From the IMG/VR virus record IMGVR_UViG_3300043436_001429, positions 1 through 38,849 of that record: a DNA stretch of 38,849 nt, one strand, 5' to 3'. Below, piece by piece: positions 29,965 to 38,494 of this stretch (its first letter is position 1; each line of letters starts with the position of its first letter). The notes below the pieces were generated by a model. It worked only from the letters and a program-made list of their open reading frames with translations. It was not told the origin of the DNA and ran no database searches. This DNA comes from a virus. Both the position numbers and the translations under genes were made by a program.

Positions 29965-30245
29965 GTGATGATTTAATTGTTGTTCAGCCAGTTATTCCAA
30001 CTGTTGTAGTTTCGGCGCCTGGTCCACAAGGCGCAGCAGGCGGAATTGAGGCGTTTTTTTACGAATACACACAAGCAACTGCAAGTGCCGTTTGGACAAT
30101 CAATCACAATCTTGGCATAGAGCCAACTGCGGTTGTTTTAGATTCGGCAGGAACACAATGTGAAGGCACATTTAGTTACCCAAGTAAAAACCAAATGGTG
30201 ATAACCTTTACGGGTGCCTTCAGCGGCACGGCGTATGTGATATAG
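29961..30245 (+). CDS. Small fibre head protein
   Basis: A 94-residue protein with GPQGAAG (collagen-like) between an N-terminal strand region and a C-terminal domain VWTINHNLGIEPTAVVLDSA then FSYPSKNQMVITFTGAFSGT. That domain is the same type as the last 60 residues of the next fibre protein (YTITHNLATRDVQVTVYESS), so the two are paralogues. Coupled to its neighbour by an ATGA overlap. Likely a virion surface protein. Confidence 0.6.
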   Translation: MSDDLIVVQPVIPTVVVSAPGPQGAAGGIEAFFYEYTQATASAVWTINHNLGIEPTAVVLDSAGTQCEGTFSYPSKNQMVITFTGAFSGTAYVI

Positions 30246-30254
30246 GAGAAAAAA

Positions 30255-31796
30255 ATGGCCCGCAAATTTCTAGTTAGCATTGACCTAAACAAAAACGAAT
30301 TACAAAATGCAGTAATTCAAAATCTTGCCACAGCGCCTGCAACGCCACTCGCAGGTCAGGTTTATTACAACACAGTTGATAATCAACTCTACATTTACAA
30401 TGGCACACGTTGGGAAGTTGCAGGCAACGCCGTAACATCAGGCACATTAGCCGCACGACCAGCCGCCGCAACAGTAGATGTAGGCACTATTTATTATGCA
30501 ACAGATAATTATTTATTTTATTATTCAAACGGCTCTACTTGGCAACAGACAAACAATTTTGGCGTAGTAACTGCGCAAACATCTTATGGCGCAAGTTCGG
30601 CAGATGGCACATCAACTAACTATGCACGTGCCGACCACACACACGGAACGCCAGCACTAGGCACATCAACGCCAATTGCAATTACAGGCACGGCTTCTGC
30701 TGGCACAGCAAGTGTTCCTTCTAAAGAAGACCACACTCACGCATTTACGCCAACGCAAAACTTGTCAATGGCAACTTACAAACTTACCAATCTTGGAACA
30801 CCAACTACAAGTACAGACGCGGCAACAAAAGCATATGCCGACTTAATGTTGCCACTTGCAGGCGGCACAATGTCTGGCGCTATTGCAATGGGAACAAACA
30901 AGATTACTGGACTTGGGACTCCAACTGCTGACGCGGACGCGGCAAATAAAGGCTACGTAGATTCAGTTGCGCAAGGTTTAGATACAAAGGCTTCCGTAGT
31001 AGCGGCAACAACAACAAACGGAACATTGGCAACAGCATTTGCTAATGGACAAACAGTTGATGGCGTAACTCTTGCAACTGGAAATCGTATTCTTATTAAG
31101 AATCAAACAGACCAAACAGCAAACGGCATTTACACAGTTAATGCAAGCGGCGCGCCAACACGTTCAACAGATATGGACTTAGGTTCAGAATTTCCAAGTG
31201 CCTATGTATTCGTAGAACAAGGAACAACAAATGCCGATACTGGTTGGGTTTGTACAAACAATTCGCCAGTAACTCTTGGTTCAACCAATATTGTTTGGGC
31301 ACAATTTTCAGGCGCAGGTACTTATCTTGCAGGCGATGGCTTAACACTTACAGGTAATACTTTTGCTGTTGGCGCTGGCACAGGAATTACAGTTGCCTCG
31401 GATACAGTATCTCTAACAAACACCGCCATTACTGTTAATGGAACTTCAATTGCACTTGGCGCGTCAGGCACAATTACTGCCAACACAACAAACGCCTTAA
31501 CTCTTGGAACAGGTTTAACAGGCACTTCATTTAACGGCTCAGCGGCTGTTACTGCGGCGATTGATACGGCAGTTGTTGTTCGCAAATATGGCGTAGATGT
31601 TGGTAATGGTTCTGCCACTTCTTACACAATCACGCACAATTTAGCCACTAGAGATGTACAAGTAACTGTGTATGAAAGTTCTGGTTCATATGCCGAAGTT
31701 ATTTGCGATGTAAACCACGCAACTACTAACACAATTACTTTGCTATTCTCAGTTGCGCCAACTTCTAACCAATATCGGGTAGTTGTTCAAGGCTAA
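30255..31796 (+). CDS. Tail fibre protein (second fibre locus)
   Basis: A 513-residue fibre with modules in this order: GQVYYNTVDNQLYIYNGTRW and GTIYYATDNYLFYYSNGSTW (the hairpin module, twice), A-D-H-T-H-G near 127, a helix-and-turn part TKAYADLMLPLAGGTMSGAI with GTNKITGLGTPTADADAANK, a central domain with TVDGVTLATGNRILIKNQTD and NGIYTVNASG (a common fibre/depolymerase-like domain), then Thr/Gly repeats, and the head TITHNLATRDVQVTVYESSG. It is encoded between terminase and portal, far from the tail genes. Perhaps a head fibre or a second tail fibre. Confidence 0.75.
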   Translation: MARKFLVSIDLNKNELQNAVIQNLATAPATPLAGQVYYNTVDNQLYIYNGTRWEVAGNAVTSGTLAARPAAATVDVGTIYYATDNYLFYYSNGSTWQQTNNFGVVTAQTSYGASSADGTSTNYARADHTHGTPALGTSTPIAITGTASAGTASVPSKEDHTHAFTPTQNLSMATYKLTNLGTPTTSTDAATKAYADLMLPLAGGTMSGAIAMGTNKITGLGTPTADADAANKGYVDSVAQGLDTKASVVAATTTNGTLATAFANGQTVDGVTLATGNRILIKNQTDQTANGIYTVNASGAPTRSTDMDLGSEFPSAYVFVEQGTTNADTGWVCTNNSPVTLGSTNIVWAQFSGAGTYLAGDGLTLTGNTFAVGAGTGITVASDTVSLTNTAITVNGTSIALGASGTITANTTNALTLGTGLTGTSFNGSAAVTAAIDTAVVVRKYGVDVGNGSATSYTITHNLATRDVQVTVYESSGSYAEVICDVNHATTNTITLLFSVAPTSNQYRVVVQG

Positions 31797-31812
31797 TTAA
31801 AGGAGAGAGAAT

Positions 31813-33666
31813 ATGGGTCTAATAGACCGTATTGCCGAAAAAGTAGCCGCCGAAATTACTAAGGGTCCGCGTTTGCCAGCAGGCGCTGTAACAATGACCG
31901 AAATGGATATGCGCAACGCCGCAAATCAAACTACTTACGGACAATCAGTTGCACTTCCACGTGACCCAATGGTGTCAGGCGTTCCATTTGCACCGGGTAT
32001 GCCAATTATTCCGGGCGCAATTAATCCACCGCGTTCAGATAGCGGACGTCCTGACCCACGCCGATATGAATTTCAAGTTGCACAAAATATTAATATTACG
32101 GCAACTAAACTTGTTCCGTTTGCAACACTAAGAGCCGCGGCAGACCAAATAGATATTTTGCGCCGTTGTATTGAAGTATTAAAGGCAAAGATTTCGGGAC
32201 TAGAGTGGGACATTGTTTTGGCAGAAGATTCAGCCGAAAAAATTATTACAGAAATTGGCGGTAATCACGTTCGCGCTATGTCTGTTGCGCGTGAGCGATA
32301 CACGGAAGAGATTAGCCGCCTTAGAGAATTTTGGGAACAGCCTGACCCAACAAACGGACTTTTATTTACTGATTGGCTTAATATTGCACTTGAAGAAATT
32401 TTAGTGTTAGACGCGTGGGCAGTTTGGCCGCAACCATCAGTAGGCGGCGATTTGCTCGGCTTACAGATACTAGATGGCTCAACTATTAAGCCGCTTATTG
32501 ATGACCGCGGTATGCGCCCACAGGCGCCTTATCCTGCCTTTCAGCAGATTCTTTTTGGATTCCCACGTAGCGAATTTGCCGCGTCAGATGGCAAAGAAAA
32601 TGCAGATGGCGAATTTACGTCAGATGAAATGGCTTATTTGATTCGCAATCGCAGAACAATGACAGTTTATGGCTATTCGCCAACAGAACGCGCACTTGCG
32701 CTCGCGGATATTTATTTACGCCGCCAACAATGGCTACGTGCCGAATATACAGATGGCGTTACACCTGAATTACTTATGAAAACGGACGCCAACTTTGGCA
32801 ACAATCCTGATTTGTTACGCGCCTACGAAAACATTTTTAATGATGATTTGGCAGGACAAACGGAACAACGCAAGCGCGTACGCCTTTTGCCAACTGGTAT
32901 GGAGCCAGTTCAGTTTGAAGGATACGGCGAACGCTTTAAAGATACGTTAGATGAGTATTTGGTTAATAGCATTTGCGGTCACTACGGCGTTATGCCGTCC
33001 GAAATCGGCTTTAATCCTAAAGGCGGCTTAGGCGGCGGCGGTTTCCAATTGGGTCAGGCTGAATCGTCAGAAGTTATCGGCGCAATTCCATTGGCTAACT
33101 GGGTCGGACGTATGTTGAGCCACTTGTCCTATACATACTTGGGTATGCCACGCGAACTTGAATTTAAGTTTATGGAATCAGGACGCCAAGATTTGGAATC
33201 AATTGCGCGCACACGCGACATAGAAACTAAATCAGGCAGTTTAACTCTTAACGAATCACGTAGTCGCGGCGGTATGCCGTTAATTGAATCACCTATAGCC
33301 GATATGCCAATGATTGTTACAGGCGCAGGCGGTTATTTTGTAACTGAAAGCGGCATTATTCCTTTTGATAGCGCACTTGAAGGCGTATCTGCGCCTGCCG
33401 AGGACGCGTTAGAAATAGAATCAGGCGGCGATGTAGGCGGCGGCTCAGAGGCGCCTGTGCCTAATGTAGAAGATAAGCCCGAAGAAGATGAAGGCATTAA
33501 AGCGCAAGAAGAATTAAAAATGTTTATGCGTTGGCTAAAAAAATCACCTACACGCCCATTTAATTTCCGTGAAGTGCCTGTTGTATATGCCGAAGTGTTA
33601 AATAAGTTTATTGGCATTGGCGATTATGACAGCGCAAGATGGTATGCCGAACGATATTTGGCGTAA
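31813..33666 (+). CDS. Portal protein
   Basis: A 617-residue portal, which forms the dodecameric ring at one capsid vertex. Recognisable parts: VPFATLRAAADQIDILRRCI, LKAKISGLEWDIVLAED, FTDWLNIALEEILVLDAWAV, GYSPTERALALADIYLRRQQ, and a long segment LAGQTEQRKRVRLLPTGMEP followed by Gly-rich KGGLGGGGFQLGQAES. The C-terminus after 520 is acidic and low complexity (ALEIESGGDVGGGSEAP), with a final folded end (MRWLKKSPTRPFNFREVPVV). Position after terminase supports the call. Good GGAGAGAG site. Confidence 0.9.
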   Translation: MGLIDRIAEKVAAEITKGPRLPAGAVTMTEMDMRNAANQTTYGQSVALPRDPMVSGVPFAPGMPIIPGAINPPRSDSGRPDPRRYEFQVAQNINITATKLVPFATLRAAADQIDILRRCIEVLKAKISGLEWDIVLAEDSAEKIITEIGGNHVRAMSVARERYTEEISRLREFWEQPDPTNGLLFTDWLNIALEEILVLDAWAVWPQPSVGGDLLGLQILDGSTIKPLIDDRGMRPQAPYPAFQQILFGFPRSEFAASDGKENADGEFTSDEMAYLIRNRRTMTVYGYSPTERALALADIYLRRQQWLRAEYTDGVTPELLMKTDANFGNNPDLLRAYENIFNDDLAGQTEQRKRVRLLPTGMEPVQFEGYGERFKDTLDEYLVNSICGHYGVMPSEIGFNPKGGLGGGGFQLGQAESSEVIGAIPLANWVGRMLSHLSYTYLGMPRELEFKFMESGRQDLESIARTRDIETKSGSLTLNESRSRGGMPLIESPIADMPMIVTGAGGYFVTESGIIPFDSALEGVSAPAEDALEIESGGDVGGGSEAPVPNVEDKPEEDEGIKAQEELKMFMRWLKKSPTRPFNFREVPVVYAEVLNKFIGIGDYDSARWYAERYLA

Positions 33667-33676
33667 GGAGAGCAAA

Positions 33677-33907
33677 ATGGCAAAAGAAGCAAAAGTTATA
33701 TCGTTATACGATTACGATTTAAGCGAGTTAGAAGATTTTGCCGATTACGTCCAGCGTGAAACAAAACTTAAAATAATGCGTTCAATTGAGAATAAAATAA
33801 TTGACCACGTTTTGGAAAATTCTTGCTGGCAAGGCGACGAATACACAAAACCGTTACAAGAGATTGTGAATATGCTTGCAGAGCAAATTGAAATAACGGC
33901 AAAATGA
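33677..33907 (+). CDS. Small helical protein between portal and gpF-like gene
   Basis: A 76-residue protein with start ATG 33677 behind AAGGAGAG; the open frame from 33611 overlaps the portal gene and has no site. Helical throughout (YDYDLSELEDFADYVQRETK; MRSIENKIIDHVLENSCW). Overlaps the next gene by 4 bases (ATGA). Possibly a head morphogenesis helper. No family recognised. Confidence 0.55.
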   Translation: MAKEAKVISLYDYDLSELEDFADYVQRETKLKIMRSIENKIIDHVLENSCWQGDEYTKPLQEIVNMLAEQIEITAK

Positions 33908-34746
33908 GTCAGGCGTGGCGTAAAAAGAACGGCGCTAAAGTCAGATTGGCGGCAAGGCGCGCCAGTTTAATTAGGCAAGCGTTACGAGAAAGCGTTAATA
34001 TTTCCCAAGTGCAAGAAGATTGGGCGAGCGCACAACCCAATGCCGAATCTATGACAACAGAACAGGCGCGCCAATGGGCACGAACAAATGTTCGGCTAAA
34101 TTCTGAACCACTTATGACCGCATTTCGCACACTTTACGCAGAATCATATTTACTTGGCGAAGATATTGCTATGAACTCAATAGCCAAAGCCAAGATAAAC
34201 AAGGCGCCAACTAAGCAACAGTTACAGCGAGCCGTTGGCATTAATTGGGACAATTGGAAGGCTGGTAATAGAGCCGCCTCTTTGCTTGTCAGTAAGCCAC
34301 GCGGTCTTTCCACGCTGTTAGATAATCGCGGCGTAGCAATTCAAGGCATTAACCGCACTACGTTAGACAGAATCGGCACACGATTGGCAAACGCTTTGGC
34401 ACAAGGCTTGCCGCCTAGTGAAGTTGATTTGTCGGACTTTTTTGATGATTCTGAACGCGCTTTGGCAATTGCGCAAACTGAAATGAGCCGCGCAGTTGCA
34501 ACGGCAAGTCGCCAGTTATACGAGGAAAGTGGCGTGGAACTGGTAGAGTGGATTGTTGCCGACCCTTGCGATTTATGCCAAGAGAACGCCGATGTGTCGC
34601 CTATCCGTATTGATGACACGTTTCCAAGTGGAGATACGGAACCGCCAGCACACCCAAATTGCGTGTGTGACATTGCGCCATATGTGGTAGATACACGTGA
34701 TATTGGCGAGGATGCACTATCGTATATTCTTGATGGAGAGGATTAA
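33904..34746 (+). CDS. Minor head protein, Mu gpF-like
   Basis: A 280-residue head morphogenesis protein. The C-terminal signature is clear: ALAIAQTEMSRAVATASRQL, then VELVEWIVADPCDLCQENAD, then PSGDTEPPAHPNCVCDIAPY, with C-D-L-C and H-P-N-C-V-C that bind zinc in this family. The N-terminal half is basic and helical (AKVRLAARRASLIRQALRE). Such proteins are in few copies near the portal. Order portal, gpF-like, protease, capsid protein is standard. Confidence 0.88.
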   Translation: MSQAWRKKNGAKVRLAARRASLIRQALRESVNISQVQEDWASAQPNAESMTTEQARQWARTNVRLNSEPLMTAFRTLYAESYLLGEDIAMNSIAKAKINKAPTKQQLQRAVGINWDNWKAGNRAASLLVSKPRGLSTLLDNRGVAIQGINRTTLDRIGTRLANALAQGLPPSEVDLSDFFDDSERALAIAQTEMSRAVATASRQLYEESGVELVEWIVADPCDLCQENADVSPIRIDDTFPSGDTEPPAHPNCVCDIAPYVVDTRDIGEDALSYILDGED

Positions 34747-34748
34747 CA

Positions 34749-35030
34749 ATGTCTTTTAACCACGTAAATGCCGCAACTTTTACAACACCACAGCCAATCT
34801 TTACGGCGCCAACTGGTATACAGCGTCAGACTCCGATAACAGTTTATAACGGACACTCTGCCAGTATTTTTATTGGTGACGAAACTATTGCAACATCAGG
34901 CGCAACTATTGGCAGAACATTGACCGCCTCTAATTCGCAGACGTTTTATGTAAATGGCGGAGATGTTGTTTATGCTATTTCAGCCGCCGCGTCAGCCGCT
35001 GGCGCAATAGTAATTACTTATTCAGGCTAG
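34749..35030 (+). CDS. Small beta-rich head protein
   Basis: A 93-residue protein with predicted beta sandwich: QTPITVYNGHSASIFIGDET, ATSGATIGRTLTASNSQTFY, VNGGDVVYAIS and a final strand. This pattern (hydroxyl-rich strands with I-x-I-G-x-x-x-V/I-x-x-x-x-G) occurs in small virion proteins coded near capsid genes. Perhaps a decoration protein. The call is by context. Confidence 0.5.
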   Translation: MSFNHVNAATFTTPQPIFTAPTGIQRQTPITVYNGHSASIFIGDETIATSGATIGRTLTASNSQTFYVNGGDVVYAISAAASAAGAIVITYSG

Positions 35031-35037
35031 AGTTTAA

Positions 35038-36564
35038 ATGTCTGAAAGTTTTAATCCACCAGCAGGCGTTGTCAGCAACGCAAAGCGCGGCTTAGAATTA
35101 CGCCGTGAATTCAATCGTGGCGGCACGGCAGTTGGCGTGGCGCGCGCAAGAAGTTTGTCAAATGGTCAAGGACTTCCATTAGAAACTATCCGCCGTATGG
35201 TATCTTATTTTGCACGGCACGAAGTTGATAAGAAAGGCAAGGATTGGGGAAACGCCTCTAATCCTTCCGCTGGATATATTGCTTGGCTACTGTGGGGCGG
35301 CGACGCAGGAAAAACGTGGGCGGATAGTATTTCCGAGAGAGAAAAGAAAAAGGATAAATCTATGGCTACTGATATGACCAGCACTTACGCCGCAATTATT
35401 AAACAAGAAAAACAAGATGATGGCACTTTGCTTGTTTATGGAAAAGCAACAGATGATTCATTGGATATTGACGAACAAATTTGCGACGCCACTTGGCTTG
35501 AAAAGGCTATGCCCGAATGGTTTAAAACTGGCGGTAATATTCGTGAGCAACACAGCAGTATTGCGGCAGGCGTTGCCAAAGAATTAGATTCAAAGCCTGA
35601 TGGTTATTATATTTCTGCATTAGTTGTGGACGCGCAATCTGTTAAGAAAGTTGAAACAGGCGTGTTAAAAGGATTCTCAATTGGCATTAGAGCGCCACGA
35701 ATTGTGCGAGATAACAAAGCCGCTAACGGCAGAATTATTGACGGACAAATTGTTGAAGTTTCTTTAGTTGATAGACCAGCCAACCCAAATGCAAAACTTA
35801 TGTTGGCAAAGTTTGACACAGCAGGCGATTTGGAAAAAGTGGAAGAATTTATCGGCAAAGAAGAAGAAAAAACTACAAGCGAAACCGTGATAGGAGAAAA
35901 AATGGAACACGAAGAAGATAAAGCGGTTTCCGAAAAGCCGTCTAAAGAAGATATGTTAAAAATGTATGAAGAAGCCAAGTCCGCATATATGGACGCCAAA
36001 ATGGCACTTGATGAGTGCAAGTCAATGTGCAAAGAGGCTGGTCTTGAACTTGAAGAAGATGAAGAAAAAGAATTAGAGCCAGTTGGCGAATCAGCGGAAG
36101 AAGAAACTGCCGAAGGTTCTAAGCCAGAAGCGGCGGAAGAAGAAGTAGAAGAAGCCGAAGGAAAGAAAACAGCAGAAGGCGAAGAAACCGCCGAAGTAGT
36201 TGAACCCGAAAATTCCGTTGAAGAAACGGAACAACCTGCTCTAGATGATGACGTTATTGACGCCATTGTTGATAAAGCCGTAAAGAGTGCAACAGCAACT
36301 GTGCGTGACGAGATTAAATCCTATAAAGAGGAAATTAATAAGTTGCAATCAGAGTTGGCAACGGCTAAGAACAAAGCAGTAGGTAGCGGACCGAAGCGCG
36401 CCGTAGTAAGTAAGCCAGCAATTCTTGAATTCAATGAGTTCAGCAGAATGGCAGAGCAATATCGTGCTAAGGCGGCAGATACCACCGACAATCAATTGGC
36501 GTTGGGATATCGGGAATTGGCGGCAGAATTTGAAGCCAAAGCCGTTGCATTAATTAACAACTAA
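35038..36564 (+). CDS. Capsid maturation protease with fused scaffold
   Basis: A 508-residue multi-part protein. Residues 1-100 (NPPAGVVSNAKRGLELRREF; GVARARSLSNGQGLPLETIR) are a separate conserved domain known from other phage head proteins. Residues 109-280 carry the prohead protease fold: His in REQHSSIAAG, Ser in LKGFSIGIR, and IVEVSLVDRPANPNAKLMLA. Residues 285-508 are acidic, coiled coil and low complexity (EEEETAE-type), the scaffold. In-frame starts with good sites at 35362 and 35902 could make protease alone and scaffold alone. The protease should trim capsid N-termini and the scaffold. Confidence 0.85.
   Translation: MSESFNPPAGVVSNAKRGLELRREFNRGGTAVGVARARSLSNGQGLPLETIRRMVSYFARHEVDKKGKDWGNASNPSAGYIAWLLWGGDAGKTWADSISEREKKKDKSMATDMTSTYAAIIKQEKQDDGTLLVYGKATDDSLDIDEQICDATWLEKAMPEWFKTGGNIREQHSSIAAGVAKELDSKPDGYYISALVVDAQSVKKVETGVLKGFSIGIRAPRIVRDNKAANGRIIDGQIVEVSLVDRPANPNAKLMLAKFDTAGDLEKVEEFIGKEEEKTTSETVIGEKMEHEEDKAVSEKPSKEDMLKMYEEAKSAYMDAKMALDECKSMCKEAGLELEEDEEKELEPVGESAEEETAEGSKPEAAEEEVEEAEGKKTAEGEETAEVVEPENSVEETEQPALDDDVIDAIVDKAVKSATATVRDEIKSYKEEINKLQSELATAKNKAVGSGPKRAVVSKPAILEFNEFSRMAEQYRAKAADTTDNQLALGYRELAAEFEAKAVALINN
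35902..36564 (+). CDS. Nested scaffold protein (internal start)
   Basis: In the same frame as the protease, ATG 35902 has AGGAG (35892-35896) five bases upstream, a site stronger than many true starts here. The product would be 220 residues: M-E-H-E-E-D-K-A-V-S..., acidic, helical (MLKMYEEAKSAYMDAKMALD), with a folded end (EFNEFSRMAEQYRAKAADTT) that may bind the capsid protein. This is the arrangement of lambda C and Nu3, where scaffold is translated from within the protease gene. Confidence 0.7.
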   Translation: MEHEEDKAVSEKPSKEDMLKMYEEAKSAYMDAKMALDECKSMCKEAGLELEEDEEKELEPVGESAEEETAEGSKPEAAEEEVEEAEGKKTAEGEETAEVVEPENSVEETEQPALDDDVIDAIVDKAVKSATATVRDEIKSYKEEINKLQSELATAKNKAVGSGPKRAVVSKPAILEFNEFSRMAEQYRAKAADTTDNQLALGYRELAAEFEAKAVALINN

Positions 36565-36593
36565 CCAAAGAAACTCTTTACGAAAGGAAACAA

Positions 36594-38300
36594 ATGGCAA
36601 CATCAGCCTTGAAAGCCACAGAATTGTTTTCTGACGCGACTTCTGCAAAAGACGCCGCACTACGTCAGGAAGAATATTCATCTGCTTTTAATAAGTCTGT
36701 AAATGCCTCTGTTACTGACCCATCTGCCATTATGGCAATCAAGTCAGGCACAGCGACATTTGCAACAGTAGCGCCAACACCAGTTGCGCAACTTGAATCA
36801 CTAATGTCCAACAAGTCATTAACACCTGACGCAGTAGGCGCACTTAATAACGCACTTGCTTCACAGCGTATGGCTATGCAGGATATTCAGAAAGAAATCA
36901 CACTTACATCTCCACTTAGCACATCATTTGCAGCCTTTGACCTAGAAGCGCCTGCAAAGTTGCTTACACCACGTCCAACACCACTACGTAACCGAATTCC
37001 ACGCAAGAAAGGCGTTGGCACAAGCCACCGCGTCAAGCGTATTCTTGGTTACACAGGTACAGGAACTGGCGGAGTTGGTAACACTTGGCCGGGAATCACA
37101 CAAAGCACAACTACTGCATTTGGTTCAATTAACTTTGAACGCGGACCACAAATCTCATATGCCGCAGATGACTTAGTGCTTCCTTACAACTCTTACTCAC
37201 TATCTGACGCGGTTTCTTTTGACGCCAACTTCTCAGGTATGGGATATCAGGACTTGCGCCAACTTTCATCTACTTCAACTCTATATGCAACAATGCTTAT
37301 GGAAGAACGTATGATGTTGATGGCTCGCGGAACTGCAAGCGGTTATTCAGGCGCACTAGCGGCACCTGCTTCTGTAACAATTACTTCACCAGTAGCAAGT
37401 GGCTCACAGACAGCAATTGCTGCCAACACTTACTATGTTTATGTAACAGCAAACGCTGGTATCGCAGGCTCAGGCTTTGGCGAATCAATCGTTTCATCTG
37501 TTGCTAGCGGTGCGGTTGCTTCTGGCGACGTTCTTGCAATTTCTTGGGGCGCAGTTACTGGCAACATTGGTTACAACATTTATGTTGGCACATCAACAGG
37601 CACAGCAAACTGCACATACGTAGGAACAGCACAGGGAACTTCTGCTGTTATTCAAGGCGCAGGAACTGTTGGTCTAACTGGCAATAACTTCGCTCTAACT
37701 ACAACAGGCGCCGCCGCGTCACGCGCAAACGCAGATACATCTGCATATGCAACTGGCTATGACGGAATTCTGCCTACTGTTCTTGGCGCTAACTCAGGCT
37801 ATAACAATACAATCAACAGTACTTTCAGCACATCAAACCCTGGTACTGAATATCAGACCGTTTTCTACAATCTCTACAATGATGTTAAGGCTGACCCTGA
37901 TGAGATTCTTATCAATGGTTCAGACCGCAAGCAGTTGTCAGACGCAATTAAAAACGGCTCAACAGCAAACTACCGTCTAAACCTCACACAAACAGAGGCT
38001 GGCGATTACATTGGCGGCGCAACAATCGGTGCGCTTTACAATGAAATCACAGGCAAGATGGTTCCACTTACTGTGCATCCTTGGCTGCCACAGGGCGTTT
38101 CTCCAGTTCTTTCATACACTTTGCCAATTCCTGACACCGAGGTTTCAGATGTTTGGTCAAACTTTATGGTTCAGGACTATATGGGAATCCAATGGCCTGT
38201 AACTCAATTCCAGTATGAATTTTCTACTTACTTCCGTGGAACTTTCTTCTGCACCGCACCTGCTTGGAACGGCGCAGTATCAGGAATCGTGTCTGCATAA
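36594..38300 (+). CDS. Major capsid protein (HK97 fold) with inserted Ig/FN3-like domain
   Basis: A 568-residue capsid protein. The N-terminal 110 residues are a helical delta-domain type region, probably removed by the protease after roughly residue 110. The core begins with LLTPRPTPLRNRIPRKKGVG and continues TYYVYVTAN only after residue 280; before it lie the E-loop and spine-helix part (YATMLMEERMMLMARGTA). Residues about 258-370 form an Ig/FN3-like insert (VTITSPVASGSQTAIAANTY; SWGAVTGNIGYNIYVGTSTG). The last part, FYNLYNDVKADPDEILINGS and GIQWPVTQFQYEFSTYFRGT, completes the fold. Much higher use of C-ending codons than neighbours fits very high expression. GAAAGGAAA leader. Confidence 0.92.
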   Translation: MATSALKATELFSDATSAKDAALRQEEYSSAFNKSVNASVTDPSAIMAIKSGTATFATVAPTPVAQLESLMSNKSLTPDAVGALNNALASQRMAMQDIQKEITLTSPLSTSFAAFDLEAPAKLLTPRPTPLRNRIPRKKGVGTSHRVKRILGYTGTGTGGVGNTWPGITQSTTTAFGSINFERGPQISYAADDLVLPYNSYSLSDAVSFDANFSGMGYQDLRQLSSTSTLYATMLMEERMMLMARGTASGYSGALAAPASVTITSPVASGSQTAIAANTYYVYVTANAGIAGSGFGESIVSSVASGAVASGDVLAISWGAVTGNIGYNIYVGTSTGTANCTYVGTAQGTSAVIQGAGTVGLTGNNFALTTTGAAASRANADTSAYATGYDGILPTVLGANSGYNNTINSTFSTSNPGTEYQTVFYNLYNDVKADPDEILINGSDRKQLSDAIKNGSTANYRLNLTQTEAGDYIGGATIGALYNEITGKMVPLTVHPWLPQGVSPVLSYTLPIPDTEVSDVWSNFMVQDYMGIQWPVTQFQYEFSTYFRGTFFCTAPAWNGAVSGIVSA

Positions 38301-38428
38301 TGTGTCTAGTATGTGGTTGCAATCAGCCAGCAAATAGTCACGGCGGCGGTCAGACAATTTTGCCTGACGGCACTAACGCAATTATGACTACTGCTGTAAT
38401 GGTTACACCAACCGAAACACCAAAGTAA
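38300..38428 (+). CDS. Very small Cys-containing protein after MCP
   Basis: A 42-residue protein that starts on the capsid stop (TAATG). It begins M-C-L-V-C-G-C-N, a C-x2-C-x-C group that could bind metal, followed by a Thr-rich, probably flexible tail. It would be made at the same rate as the capsid message because it lies before the terminator. Function unknown; may be a virion component. Confidence 0.5.
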   Translation: MCLVCGCNQPANSHGGGQTILPDGTNAIMTTAVMVTPTETPK

Positions 38429-38440
38429 TCCGTCAAGAAG

Positions 38441-38476
38441 GGTGGCGCGTCATATAGTGGGCGCGCCACCTTTTTT
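38441..38476 (+). terminator. Intrinsic terminator after the capsid gene
   Basis: GGTGGCGCG (38441-38449) pairs perfectly with CGCGCCACC (38462-38470), 12-base loop, then six T. It stands inside the structural operon between capsid and head-completion genes. Confidence 0.9.
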
Positions 38477-38494
38477 AACTTAAAAGGGGCAAAA

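Noticed and set aside
35607-36266. Long reverse-strand open frame (219 codons) in the protease/scaffold gene
   Set aside because: Ser-rich mirror of the GAA/GAG-rich scaffold; low complexity and no ribosome site, so a shadow of the + strand gene.
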